Origin: Ancistrus triradiatus
Lineage: Eukaryota; Chordata; Actinopteri; Siluriformes; Loricariidae
Reading direction: 5' to 3'
Assembly: GCA_025084515.1 (NCBI GenBank)
Contig: JAJAGP010001977.1
Span: 75,001-139,000, forward strand
Length of the DNA stretch: 64,000 bases
Positions 33,516-44,994 of the stretch are shown here, piece after piece (the first letter of the stretch is position 1; each line of letters starts with the position of its first letter). A model generated the notes under the pieces. The model was not told the origin of the DNA. It saw only the letters and a list, made by a program, of their open reading frames with translations, and did not search any database. Position numbers and translations under genes: made by a program.

Positions 33516-35605
33516 GTCAAGGAAATGGTTGTTTTATTGAAAGCGTTTTTATTTATTTATTTATTTATTTTGGTCACATAGGTATCATCGGCATAAACAT
33601 TGCTTTAATATTGTAAAAAATAATTGATCCTGAACACTATTTGGCCCACTCAGGATGATCATTAAACGCTGGAGGCTTAATTGTTCTAGATCAAAATTTA
33701 AGGGAGCGTAGTTTCACTCCATAACGCTGACTTTCAGCTTCGATGACATGCAACATGCTCTTGTGATCCACTACAGTCCATCATAAATTACTTCATCATT
33801 TTTTTTTTGTTGTACCCTCAAAATGCAGCTGCGAAGCGTGACTTTGGCTTCATGGCAAAAATTAATAAACAATATAGTGGCAAAAATTAAAAATAGCCAA
33901 TGCTTGTGAAACACAGCCAGTAGTTTTGCTCTTTTTAAATTGTAAAGTCACTATGTAAAGACCATTGACATCCAGAATAGAACTGGAATAGATTCATATT
34001 AAGATTCATAATGATTCATAATGATTCATCATGAATGAAACTCAACACAAATGGGTCAATGATTGCTAAGCAGTTCTCCAGCACGAAGAACAGAAATAAG
34101 AAAAGCCTCACCAAGCATCAAATTAGAACCAGAATTAATTATCAATTAACAATTTGAAACTAAATCATCTGTTCTACAATCAGACACTTTCTGTTTTAAT
34201 CAGTGTCAGCAGAGAAGACAACTTTGATAAATAAACAATAGTAAGGAACTCACCAAAATGAGCTTAAACGTTACTTAAAAACACCATCCATCCTTCGATA
34301 TTCTGATGTGAATTAGAATCATAAAGTTGTTGAATTGAAGTTCCAGAAGTGCTTTATCTGTGAAATATACTGTACCTGGGACTTTAAGAAGCCCATGAGT
34401 GATTTCCTTCTCTCTCAAAGGTGGTCATTAGCAATCACAACCTGACTAATTGATTCACCTGTCACTCTCTAATCATGCTGAAGTATAAACAGACCTATAA
34501 GGCCTTCTTGCAACTGTTGTTCTAACCAATCAGAGCCCTACCATGGTTTTATTACCCACCTATTTTTTTTTTACTCTTTCAGTTCCAGGCAAAATTTAGC
34601 AAGAATATTCCAATAGCTAAAGAGATAAAATACTTTGAAAGAAAAAGTGAAAATAATAACTCTGTATAATTAAATAATTGTTAGTTTCTAACAATATTGG
34701 GCGCTGAGGATTGGTTACTGCTCAAATCTATAAATACTTCCTCTAGCAACCATGTGACTGCTTTTTGCATCTGCTGTTATGAATTCTTGATCACTATGGC
34801 GCTCTCCTGGCGTTTCCACAAACCAGTGGCAATGGCCGTGAGGGTCCCTGCAGGTGGTCAACTGAGCAACACAGCATAGGGAGAGACAGTGAGAGCTACA
34901 TTTCTGGGACCTCTTGGGAGTGGGGGTTGTTTCCAAGACGGGGGAGCCACAGGGGAGCACTCTGGACCCCAGCTGGTGCAGTACGGGGTGTCATTGTGCT
35001 CCATGGCCTCCTCTTCACTATATGCTAACAGGATTAGAGCATGGGGGACACCCGCTCCTCACAGTTTTGGACTGATCCTACAATGTCTCGTCTGACCAGG
35101 GCTTTAAGGAGCTTCTCATCCTGCTTTGATAGGCCATAATCATGCCCCTGAGGGAGCTCAGGGAGAATAGATCAGCTTTTTCTTCTTTATCATCATATTC
35201 TTCAACTTTTCCACTTTGAATGGATGAAGAGAGGTTTAAAATGTAGAGAAAGATCCAAAGTCAAATTGATTCATTCTCTAGGAATTTTAAATAAATACAG
35301 TATGTACATTTGAAGATAATTGGCCATGGTTGTAATGCTGGGATGCACCACAAATTTGACCATTTCCAATACAACATAATAGCAAAGCTCCGAGTACCTG
35401 CTGATTCCCCATACTACTGGTAAGTCTACTTCCTACATGCTGTCATTCTCAAGGTACGTGAATCATAGACATGACATGGGTAGACTTTAGAATTATTTCA
35501 GATATGTTTCCACTTGTGAGGTCCATAATGTGTCAGTTGACACCACACAATGACAGCATAAAATATGCAATGGAATGGATGAATATATATAAAATACAAT
35601 CCTAC
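33516..35605. other. Non-coding, no gene recognised
   Basis: Mixed AT-rich sequence. 34740-35110 is GC-richer and unique but has no credible coding frame. TTTATTTATTTATTTATTT at 33549-33571 is a short simple repeat. Confidence 0.35.
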
Positions 35606-35771
35606 AACACCAAATCAGAATAAGGTGAGACAGTATGTAAAATGCAAATAAAAAATAAATGCTGTATTTTTTACATTGACTTTTATATCATTGCAGACAC
35701 TATGAACCCAAGATATTTCATGTTTAGTCATGTCAAATTCAAGTCATATGTTAATATGGTATGGTATTCAA

Positions 35772-36825
35772 TTTATTGTCATTACAAATGTACAAGTACA
35801 AGGCAACGAAATGCATTTTTAGAAGAAACAAAAAATAATGAACACATTGGGAAAGAAGGAGAACTCCTTCCAGCACACAAGCGCATAAACATAACATAGA
35901 CACACACTAGCCACTGGTTAGGGATGTGGGGATTGGGAAAAGTAGCCAAAACGACAAGCAGCCATCCGTGTTCGCAGCCGTTACGGCGCACCCTGCAGAC
36001 CCGTCCCGCCGTCTTGGTGGAGTTAAGCTTAGAGTGGAAGCATTTGGTTGGGTAGGGACAAAAAGTTCTGTCAAAAAAAAAAGAGTCTGTACAAAGTTCA
36101 CGATAACATGGCAGTATACAGCACTTACTGCCCAGAATGAAAAAGTCAGTGGATGGGGGGTGGGTACTTAGCAGCAGATCCTCTGGAGGAATTTCTTATC
36201 AGCAAGGCCGTTGCTGATAACAGGGAAGCCGAGAGTAGAAATCACTTGTTTTGACTGAGCTCAAATTTAACACTCAGAACCAATGTATCTCTGATGATTT
36301 ACCTCATTTCGCAAAGCCGTTAGTTTCTCCATGATGGATTCCATGGTGCGATTAATATGCGCAGTCCGAGTTCCAACGGCTCTGCCCACCATTTCAATCA
36401 AATTGGGCAGTTTCTGGGGAACGTTGACAACTGACCCAACTCTTTTAATTTTCCGATACAGCAGGGTAACGCCTAACCAATCAGCAGAAACCCCACAATC
36501 AAAGTTCCGAATAAATAAACATCCTCGATGTCCTCCAACGAAAGAGGGTGCCAGGCACACGACTCCCCACTTCCCCCACGAGTCCATCGCGTATCCTGCC
36601 ATCTGTGTTCCGTCGGGGCATGTGGGTTCCCCCGAACCCGAACTTCTCGATGAGAAGATGGTGTCAATAGCGTTCAGAGACCATTTAACCAATTCCATAA
36701 TTTGTTCTTTGAGGAGCAGTGCTAAGGAGTAGAGTAGACGAGACAGATACAAAGAAGCCAAGCAGGAGAGATAAGGGAGCGAGGAACAGTGCGTCCGCCT
36801 TCCACGAGAGCTCAGAGGGAAAAAA
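35772..36825 (-). mobile_element. Unclassified insert with its own small gene, 7-bp target duplication
   Basis: TATTCAA at 35765-35771 and 36826-36832 flanks a 1054-base block that interrupts the left arm of the surrounding Tc1 relic. On the minus strand it reads: a pyrimidine-rich 5' leader, an ATG at 36698, an open frame to 36267, a possible 235-base intron, about 250 bases of 3' sequence, and GACAATAAA at the very end. No terminal inverted repeats or LTRs were seen. It could be a retroposon or a non-autonomous element; the family was not recognised. Confidence 0.65.
36029..36698 (-). CDS. Unidentified small protein encoded by the 1.05-kb insert
   Basis: The start chosen is MELVKWSLNAIDTIF (ATG 36698) because it follows the leader; the frame upstream remains open to 36836. 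Read straight through, it ends at 36267 (143 residues). A donor GAG|GTAAAT (36303/36302) and an acceptor with ten T then GACAG (36068) would instead splice in 12 codons and stop at 36029, giving 144 residues. Visible features are a Ser/Gly-rich SSRSSGSGEP, a Trp/Gly/Cys-rich centre (WGKWGVVC, GGHRGCLFIRNFDCG), and a C-terminal amphipathic segment (MESIMEKLTALRNE). No known domain was recognised. The frame is undamaged, unlike nearly all neighbouring transposon genes, so the insertion may be recent. Confidence 0.45.
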
Positions 36826-37808
36826 TATTCAACCATTCCTGCATTTCAGTCCTGTGACCCATTCCAAGAAAAGTTGGGACAGGGGCAATTCAGGGCTAGT
36901 AATGAGGTAAAGCAAACACTAAATAATGATGTGATTTTAAACAGGTAATGTCAACATGGGATTATAATCAAGATTTGGTATAAAACAGTATCCATGTACA
37001 GAACAGAAAACAGTATACATGAAATCAGTGAGGATCCATGAGGAATCTTTGAGGAGCAAAGCTGGGCAGAGGATCTCAACTCAGTTTGTCAACAAATGCA
37101 TAAGAAATGTATTGAAATGTTTAAAAACAGTGTTCCTCAAAAAAAAAAAAAGATTAAAATGGATTTGCATACTTCTCCCTCTACAGTGCAAAATATCATT
37201 AAAAGATTCATGGAATCTGGAGGAATTTCAGTGCATTAAGGGCAACGAGCTGAACACCCATGATCTTCAATCCCTCAGACGGCACTGCATCAAGAACTGT
37301 CATTCATGATATAATCATATTGGCAAGGGATTACTTTGGCAAACCTTTGCTAAGGATTACATAACAGAGTTACATTCACAAATGCCACTTAAAACTTTAC
37401 TGTGCAAAAAAGAAGCCTCATGTTAACCATGTCCAGATGCAGCATTGTTTTCTTTGGACTTGGAGGCATCTGGGATAGACCTTCACACACTGGAAATATG
37501 TATTGTGGTCAGACAATCAGTATTCCTAAACGTTTTTTTTTATGTATGCCATGTGCAAAAAGTTGTATATGCTTTACTGTCCCAACTTAGAATCGGAATG
37601 TGTTGCAGGCCTGAAATGCGGGAATCGATGTTTATTAACAACTTAGAAATATAAAATAATTCGACCAGACAAAACATGCAATATCTTGGGTTTATACTAA
37701 AGTCAAAGGAAATGTAAGGAACACTGCATATATTTTTTATTTGCATTTTGTATTTTGCATTTTTATTTGCAATTGTATTGTCCCAACTGTTTTCTGATTT
37801 GGGGTTGT

Positions 37809-40672
37809 GTACCAAATCCATTGTTTATTAGTATAGTGTGCATCCCTGTTTGTCTTGTTAAAGGTGTGACTGCCTTTTAGACTTTACATTTCATTGTTAA
37901 ACACAAATAGATGGTGTTTAGTTGTAATTGAGAAGGTTTAGCACAATTTAGATTTATGTTGTTTTGAAAATAATTGACCTTTCTTGGGATCTACAGACAT
38001 AACAGGTTGAAATGGCAACTTTTCATCTCCCAGGGTAAAACAGATATTAGTTTTCTTGACAGATACAAGGTTTATGTGTCTAAAGGTATGAGCTCTGTGC
38101 CTACCTTTTTGTAAAAGTTCTAAATAACAATGAAATAAGTGATCTGGGATGGTAACTCAGGGCTCTTGTCTATTGGTGTAGCTGCGCTGGTAGTCCACCT
38201 GGAGGCACAGCACTCATACCTGGCAGTGCATGGTACAGCAGAACAGCGCTCTCATTACAGCAACAATGAAATAATTATGAATGCTGCGGCGAGACTTCAT
38301 CAGAGGAATATCTATTGTATTATTTATTCAGTCCCCTGGTTCAGGGAGAACACATATAAACTTCTAGCCACTCTATTTCCCAAGCACATACACGCCCGTC
38401 TGCCTTTCAAAGCGGTGGCTTGCTCTCGCCAGCTTTCTCTGTGCCTCTCTAGGCCTTTGAATACTTTGCCTGAACATTCACTTAGATATGCCAAGATGGA
38501 TGCTCCTGACTTTCTCAAAGGACATATGGAGTTTGCACTTTCACCTTCTGGATGATATTCACGCTCCAGCATTTATTGGTCTGATGGATTCATGACTACA
38601 GGAAGTTATGAATGTGGAGGTTCCTCAGAGGATATGGGACAATTCCTAGGTCCTAATGAAGAGCACAAGGTCAAGATATTAAGGATGGGGCCTTCAAATC
38701 AAATGTCAGCCGCACTGGTGCACAACAGGTGAGTCGTTTTGGGACACCTTCAAATTAGTGATAACACAAACTCGGAGAAGGGCATAAGAGGAAAAGAATA
38801 TGGATTATATGCTAACTATTAATACTACTCCCAGTCATGGTAGGTTGGTAAAGAAAAATAAATGTTCAACTGAATGGGGGGTTAACAGAAAGTGCTCAAT
38901 GCAGAACCATTAATAATGCAGGGCTTGCCTGGCAACGCCTCTACTGATGCATGGCAACGAAAAGCACTGCAATGACTGTGGTCAGGGGAAAGTGGGAGCT
39001 AAGGGTGGGGTACAGGTACCCTGCTTCTTCTTCTAGTTGTCTTTCACATCTTTTCATCTGATCTGGGTTTGCCAGAGGGATTCAGCATGGAGCAGACGCA
39101 CCTCAGCAGAAAAGGCCTTTGTTACTTTACGATAGATTACATCCTAAGAAGCTTTCGCCAGCACTGTGTTGGGACCTTCAGTTCAGACATTCTGTAATCT
39201 TTTCTACTATGCCTTACGTTATGCTTGTAGTAAAACAGGTGGTCATTATAATTATTGGCATGCAAGTCCATCAAAGCTGAGTATGTGGATGCTCTATAGG
39301 GAAGTTGTGATGCTAATGTTTGGAAAACCATAACTTCCTTGGGTAAATACTGATTGGTGAGATGATTGTAAGAATACAGCCTTTTTAACAATCTTTTTTA
39401 TCTGTTCCTTGGAACATGCTCTGATTACCACCAGATATGTGTTTAGGAAGCATTTGGACGTTTCGGTTGACTATTATCAGTCATCATGTCTTTTGACGGG
39501 GATTTAGTTCCTTTTTTTCTAAGATTACTTGATATGCTAGTACCTTTTAATACCAGTGTCTGTCTGTTGATTAGATAGAATGTGTGAAAGCTATTTTTCA
39601 GATGAGTGAATTTGAGAGGTCTGTTTCCCCAAGAAACCCTTGAATCTTGGGATGGGCACTGTTCAACAAAACTACGGACTGTTCAACTGACACATGCACT
39701 TAAAAGATTAATAACTTCACATACACTGATTTGTTCCTGTGAATTATTAACCACCACCTCATTATCAATTATTCAAATATTAAATTTTGTATATGTTCCT
39801 CTACTTAAATATACCCAACCAATTTCTCGTTTAATTTCTAGATATTTGGGGCGTATTAAAGGACCTGTGTCTTTGTGGTAGAGGTGAGTTGAGGGTATTG
39901 GTAGCTCTGATCCGTCATCTTTCTCTTCCAAAAACATGATTAATACTTCATGGCTAGACAATGGTATGCCATGCACCATAAGTAGTGCTCAAAGGATGTG
40001 CTAGGATTGGGATTACTGCACTTTCTGTTCAGTCTTGTTCAGAATTTATGTACAACACTCTGACTAAGAAGTGTTAAATCACGGAAAATGCAAACTGAGA
40101 TAAAATGGTATGAAAAAGCAGATTTTTAAAAGCAGTTTCAGATTGAGTATAAAATGTATTGAAATGAATTCAAAGTACAAATTTGGAAGGATGAAAGGTA
40201 GACTACTAAAGAAACAGCGACTGTGGAACGCAAATCAAATGCACATAAGAAGAATAGATAATGATACAGTCTGCCAAACACCGGATAGCTATAATAGGTA
40301 ATAACTAGAGAACCTGGTTAACTAACATTAACACACACAAACAAAAACATGCAAAAGTCACACAAGAAACGATTATGAAAAGATTAAAAAAGATTATGCT
40401 AGACCAAAGCAACACAAGACTCCTGATGAACACACAAGGAAGATACCAAACAAGCTAATAAACACAAACTGTACTGGAAGAAATAACAGAGTACTAGAGA
40501 GACAAAGGCCTGGGAGCCAAAAGTTTGCTGGCCAGCAAGCATGGGAGTCGGTGTCCACATGGATGGCTACAGGATGCTAAGGGGTCTCTGTTGTTGGTGC
40601 TGCAGGCTGGGTCGGGGCCAGCCTGGGTAAGTGCAGCTCTGGGTAGGGAGAGTGATGCCTTATACGTACATA
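37809..40672. other. Non-coding, no gene recognised
   Basis: A 138-codon open frame at 38139-38555 has no recognisable motif, no splice context and is probably chance. The rest is AT-rich unique sequence. Confidence 0.4.
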
Positions 40673-41795
40673 CAATGGTGTGAAAAAGTGTTTTCCCCCT
40701 TTCTCAATTCCTATTTTTTTGCATGTTTGTCACACTTAAGTGTTTCAGAACATCAAACCAATTTGAATATTAGTCAAAGACAACACAAGTAAACACAAAA
40801 TGCAGTTTTTAAATAAAGGTGTTTATTATTAAGGGAGAAAAAAAAACCAAACCTACATAGCCCTGTGTGAAAAAGTGTTTGACCCCCCCCTTGTTAAAAC
40901 ATAAGTTAACTGTGGTTTATCACACCTGAGTTCACTGTCACCAGCCACACCCAGGCCCGATTATAGCCACACCTGTTCTCAATCAGGACATCACTTAAGT
41001 AGGACCTGCCTGACAAAATGAAGTACACCAAAAGATCCTTAAAAGCTACACATCATGCCGAGATCCAAAGAATTGCAGGAACAATTGAAAAAGAAAGTAG
41101 TCGAGATCTATCAGTCTGGAAAGGGTTATAAAGCCATTTTTAAAGCCTTGGGACTCCAGCGAACCACAGTGAGAGCCATTATCCACAAATTCCAAAGTCA
41201 TGGAACAGTGGTGAACCTTCCCAGGAGTGGCCAGCTGACCAAAATTACCCCAAGAGCGCAACGACAACTCATCAAAGAGGTCACAAAAGACCCCACAACA
41301 ACATCCAAAGAATTACAGGCCTCACTTGCCTCAGTTAAGGTCAGTGTTCATGCCTCCACCATAAGAAAGAGACTGGGCAAAAATGACCTGCATGGCAGAT
41401 TTCCAAGATGAAACCACTGCTGAGCAAAAAGAACATTAAAGCTCGTCTCAGTTTTTCCAGAACACATCTTGATGATCCGAAAGGCTTTTGGGAAAACATT
41501 CTGTGGACTAACGAGACAAAAGTTGAACTCTTTGGAATGTGTGTGTCCCATTACATCTGGCATAAAAGTAGCCCAGCATTTCAGAAAAAGAACATTTATC
41601 CCAACAGGAAAGTATGATGGTGGACCTGGAAGACTTGCTGTGATAAAAGAATTCTGCTGTCTACCAAAAAATCCTGAAGGAGAATGTCCGGCCATCTGTT
41701 CGTGACCTCAAGCTGAAACGAACTTGGGTTCTGCAGCAGGACAATAATCCAAAACACACCAGCAAGTCCATCTCTGCATGGCTGCAAAAAACACT
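40673..41795 (+). mobile_element. Tc1-like transposon, right end lost
   Basis: The left terminus CAATGGTGTGAAAAAGTGTT follows TA (40671-40672). A second inner copy, CTGTGTGAAAAAGTGTTTGA, occurs at about 40862, the IR/DR layout. The transposase relic follows from 41055. Homology stops near 41795, within the DDE region. The family is the same as at 62925-63659. Confidence 0.88.
41055..41795 (+). pseudogene. Tc1-like transposase relic with internal deletions
   Basis: An intact 118-residue N-terminus holds two helix-turn-helix units (MPRSKELQEQLKKKVVEIYQ through VRAIIHKFQSHG, then TKITPRAQRQLIKEVTKDP). A frameshift at about 41405 leads to MKPLLSKKNIKARLSFS and ILWTNETKVELFG, where the first catalytic Asp is Asn. 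Compared with 62985-63075, about 36 bases and then about 10 bases are missing around 41625-41655. The second Asp is kept in QQDNNPKHTSKS. The third catalytic region is lost by truncation. Confidence 0.85.
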
Positions 41796-41944
41796 CATCA
41801 AGAAGAAGTTCTTTATAATCTAATGAATCTTTATATGTATGAATGTAATGATGATATAGTGTTACTACAATTTTAGAGCAAAAGGATAAGTTCATTGGGG
41901 AAAACTGTACAATGGAAAGGAGACCCTAGTTACCCTGTTAGGCC

Positions 41945-42690
41945 ACCTCTAGCCTGGATGCAAGATGAGATGAAGTTGGGTATTGGACGCAAACAGGTTC
42001 TGTATGGTATCCTGTGGTACATTTGCCCACAGTTGTTGCAGCTGGGCCTGTAGATCCTCATCCATCACATCAGCAGGTGGGGCAGTGTATTTCTCAACAG
42101 CAAAGGCAGGATTGAAGCGCTCACCACGATGCCTCCATACAAGAACCCGACCATTGTCGGATCCCAAACAGAACCTGGATTCGTCACTAAAGACGATATG
42201 GTTCCAGTCCATAGCAGTCCAGGTTTCTTGTTCATGACACCACTGCAAACAAAGGTGACGGTGGCTGGCTGTCAATGGCATTATAAGTAATGGGCACCGT
42301 GACAACAAATTACCTTCTGCTAAGCACCTGGAAGTGGTCCAGGCAGAGACAGGGGTGTGTAGTGAAGGTGCCACCTGTGTCTGGATGGTGGACAATGAAA
42401 TTATCTTCTCTACTGGTGCTCTGTCTGGGCTGTCTGGAGCCTGTTCTCCGTGTGCGTGTACCCTTATGGAACCACTGCTCCCAACACCTCCTAACAGCTA
42501 GGTGATAACGGCCTGAATGACAGGCCATTTGTCAAAACAACCAGTCCAATGCTTCTCTCAGTCCAATGAGGCTTTGAGAGTCTTTCAGTGCGTCGTAAGA
42601 GGCATGTCTGGCAGTCAACGATCTCTCACCAAGAGGTACACAGCCCAAAAGCAGCCTCTGAGAACCTTTTCAGGGTAGCGGGGGATATAT
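41945..42690 (-). mobile_element. Tc1-like transposon of a second family, internally deleted
   Basis: On the minus strand it starts with MACHSGRYHLAVRRCWEQW (42528) and continues GSRQPRQSTSREDNFIV. After a frame change come RHLCLQWCHEQETW, NHIVFSDESRFCLGSDNGRV and WRHRGERFNP. It then jumps from YTAPPADVM directly to DEDLQAQLQQLWANVPQDTI. The segment with the second Asp and the Glu is deleted. A dead copy abutting the 40673 element with only about 150 bases between them. Confidence 0.82.
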
Positions 42691-42692
42691 AT

Positions 42693-43351
42693 ACAGTGGT
42701 ACGTCGGAAATCGGGTTCTTGACTCGGGTTCGGGACTGTGGTGGCCTAGTGGTTAAGGTCCTGGACTATGGACCAAAAGGTCCAGGGTTCAAATCCCACC
42801 TCTGCCAAGCTGCCACTGTTGGGTCCTTGAGCAAGGCCCTTAACCCACAACTGCTTGGATTGTAAGACTGTATCAATTGTAAGTCGCTCTGGATAAGGGC
42901 GTCTGCTAAATGCTGTAAATGTAAATGTAAATGTAAATGTTGACGCATTTTGACTAGAAAAATTTGTCTCAGGTTTACGTGATTTGCTTGGTACTTGGTG
43001 CACTTGCTTTAACTTGTATGATGATTCAAATCATTTTCTGTTAATGATTTTGTAGCTTAATGTAAGTGTTTTAAACATTGGCTTACTTATCATTGCTTAT
43101 CATAGTCTCTATGATACAGTATAGACCGCTCTACTGAACACTCATTAAACTTCATGATATATTTACCTTATGATGAATTTGTATGAACATATCCGCAACG
43201 TAAGTCAGGAAGCACCTGTACAGCACAACTCCATTAATGCATATAATGCCTTATACAGGGTGGATTTTCTGGGGGTCTGGAACGGATTCATTCAATTTAC
43301 ATTATTCCTTATGGGAAAAAATTGTTGGTACTCGTTGTTTTCAGTTCCATG
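42693..43351 (+). repeat. Interspersed repeat (second copy of the 3066 family) with nested SINE
   Basis: Starts ACAGTGGTACGTCGGAAATC, is interrupted by a SINE at 42733-42940, then resumes. The 43061-43351 part matches 3066-3382. ATTCCTTATGGGAAAA and TACTCGTTGTTTTCAGTTCC near the right end resemble the left-end wording in inverse sense. This suggests a non-autonomous DNA transposon of unassigned superfamily. Confidence 0.6.
42733..42940 (+). mobile_element. Near-complete tRNA-derived SINE (family B)
   Basis: Box A TGGCCTAGTGGTTAAGG and box B GGTTCAAATCCC, body with CTTGAGCAAGGCCCTTAACC and GTAAGTCGCTCTGGATAAGG, and a tail of TGTAAA repeats. It is nearly identical to 47171-47364, implying recent activity of this family. 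Confidence 0.92.
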
Positions 43352-43732
43352 ACTGACAGATAGGGTTTGAAATGAAGTCTTGATGGTTTTTTTTGCAGTA
43401 ATGACAGAGTTAAAGTTTTAAAGTAATGACCTCACCCTCGCTCTTGAGGAAAATAAAGCATGACTTTCCCTGAGGACGATGTATGAATATTTCAGGCCAT
43501 ACATTTGTGTATGTAAATCATCAAGCACGGATATTAAGCAGAACAGCACAAATCGCACCTATTAGTATTCTATAGGTACAGCTTGCATTATTTCTCCATA
43601 CCAAATCGCCATGTTTTTGCCCTGTTTCTTTAGGTCAGAGCAAGAGTTGTCACTGCTCTTCATTCCGTACTAAAATAATAATAAAAAAAACATCTTGCTG
43701 ATCCAGAAAATAATAATAAAAAAGAAGTTTAT

Positions 43733-43735
<3 letters not shown>
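43352..43735. other. Non-coding, no gene recognised
   Basis: AT-rich, no recognised features. Confidence 0.4.

Positions 43736-43783
<48 letters not shown>
43736..43783. repeat. (CT)n microsatellite
   Basis: About 24 CT units. Confidence 0.97.
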
Positions 43784-43787
<4 letters not shown>

Positions 43788-43789
43788 TT

Positions 43790-44150
43790 CTCTACCTCTG
43801 TATTAAGAGCTGCCTGGGGGCATGAGAGCAGCGATAGTGAAGGGGGGTCTGTTAAGAGCTGTCATTTAAATGTTTGCAGAGAGAGAGGATGGGAGCAGGA
43901 GGAGGAGTAGATAGAAAGGCAGGGCAGAGTGAGTGAGTGAAGGGGCATGGAGGGAGGGGGACAGTCTCTTTATCTGATCTCCAGCACCAGTCCACAGCTG
44001 CTGCAGCAGCAGGCTCTCCTGCTTAGCCATATGTTGCCTGCGCTGCTCCAATTATCCTCCCAAGAGCTAGGGCCCACTCGCAGCCTGTGTGGCTGGCCCG
44101 CCAGGGTCGGCTACTATTTCAGTGTGGATCTCACTGCTGTCACCGCGTTT
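43790..44150. other. GC-rich unique island between two microsatellites
   Basis: A plus-strand frame from 43947 reads through TSPQLLQQQALLLSHMLPAL and follows a plausible acceptor (TCTGATCTCCAG at about 43991). No donor was found in a fitting place and the protein was not recognised. It could be a regulatory element or an exon of an unseen gene. Confidence 0.25.
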
Positions 44151-44161
44151 GCACCCTACGC

Positions 44162-44162
<1 letters not shown>

Positions 44163-44204
<42 letters not shown>
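44163..44204. repeat. (AC)n microsatellite
   Basis: About 21 AC units. Confidence 0.97.
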
Positions 44205-44206
<2 letters not shown>

Positions 44207-44440
44207 TCAATCTCTCTCTCACACAGTCACACATACATTCATAAGCCAACTTTGGCTTTATCTAAGGTAAAAAGCTACTGTTTATTGGCCAAATAAGTAA
44301 TTTGATATATTGATACCATTTAGTACCAATTACACATTTTGTATATGATCTAATTCTTCAATTCTAATATTCAAAACAAGCATAATGGTGCTGATTTGAT
44401 ACTGATGTCCTCCATGTAATAAAGCAGACTACATGCTTGT

Positions 44441-44994
44441 TAAGGCCTATTCCCTCCGAGTACAATTTTTGATCTGAAAAATGGATGCGATTTTGGAGGT
44501 TGTGGGACGCTTTTTTGTCAAAACACTCTGAAAACGTCCTGTCCGCTTTTGCTTTCTTTAATTTCCCTTCTCTTAATGTGCCACAGAAATTTTGCCATTT
44601 CTTTTTCACATCCTTAACAAAGATTAGTGCAGGAAGCTGTAGTTTGTGTTTTTTGTGGACATTAGCAGACTAGAATGCACTTAGATAAACAAGTAAACGG
44701 ATACATTGAGATTGTCACCATCATTCCCCAACTGTTCGGTTATACATATGTTTTAATATCCATGTTATTATAGTCAGCATGTTGCTTGTCCTATAAGCTC
44801 TTGTGCTCTGCTGCTAGCAGGATGAGCTGTTCTGCCTGACAACGGAGCTCTGATTGGTCAGCCTGATTTTAACACATCTGAACAACGCAGAAGTGAGAAC
44901 TGGCTCTGATAAAAAAAATTTCGCAACTTCGCAGTCTGTCAGTTTCGGACTCGGTGTGAAGGACGGCATTAATATACGAGTGAAAAGGCCTTTA
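44441..44994. mobile_element. Candidate MITE with TAA(A)GGCC ends
   Basis: The left end TAAGGCCTATTCCCTCCGAG mirrors the right end CGAGTGAAAAGGCCTTTA when inverted. About 550 bases with no coding frame. Superfamily not determined. Confidence 0.45.

Larger units (their letters stand above)
35606..37808 (+). mobile_element. Tc1-like transposon relic, split by a 1.05-kb insert
   Basis: The left arm (35606-35771) contains GTATGTAAAATGCAAATAAA, CAGACACTATGAACCCAAGA and ATATTTCATGTTTAGTCATG. The right arm (37570-37808) contains their inverted counterparts: CAGGCCTGAAATGCGGGAAT, AAACATGCAATATCTTGGGT and TTTTCTGATTTGGGGTTG. Between them, 36833-37560 carries transposase-derived DNA, e.g. CCCTCTACAGTGCAAAATAT and CAATCCCTCAGACGGCACTG. 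The coding frame is broken throughout and the catalytic half is deleted. Confidence 0.8.

Noticed and set aside
38139..38555. 138-codon open frame as a gene
   Set aside because: No motif, no splice or promoter context, and frames of this length occur by chance in a 64-kb window.
42735..42800. tRNA gene
   Set aside because: Box A and box B are present but belong to a dispersed SINE with a SINE body and tail; no cloverleaf anticodon arm or normal 3' end.
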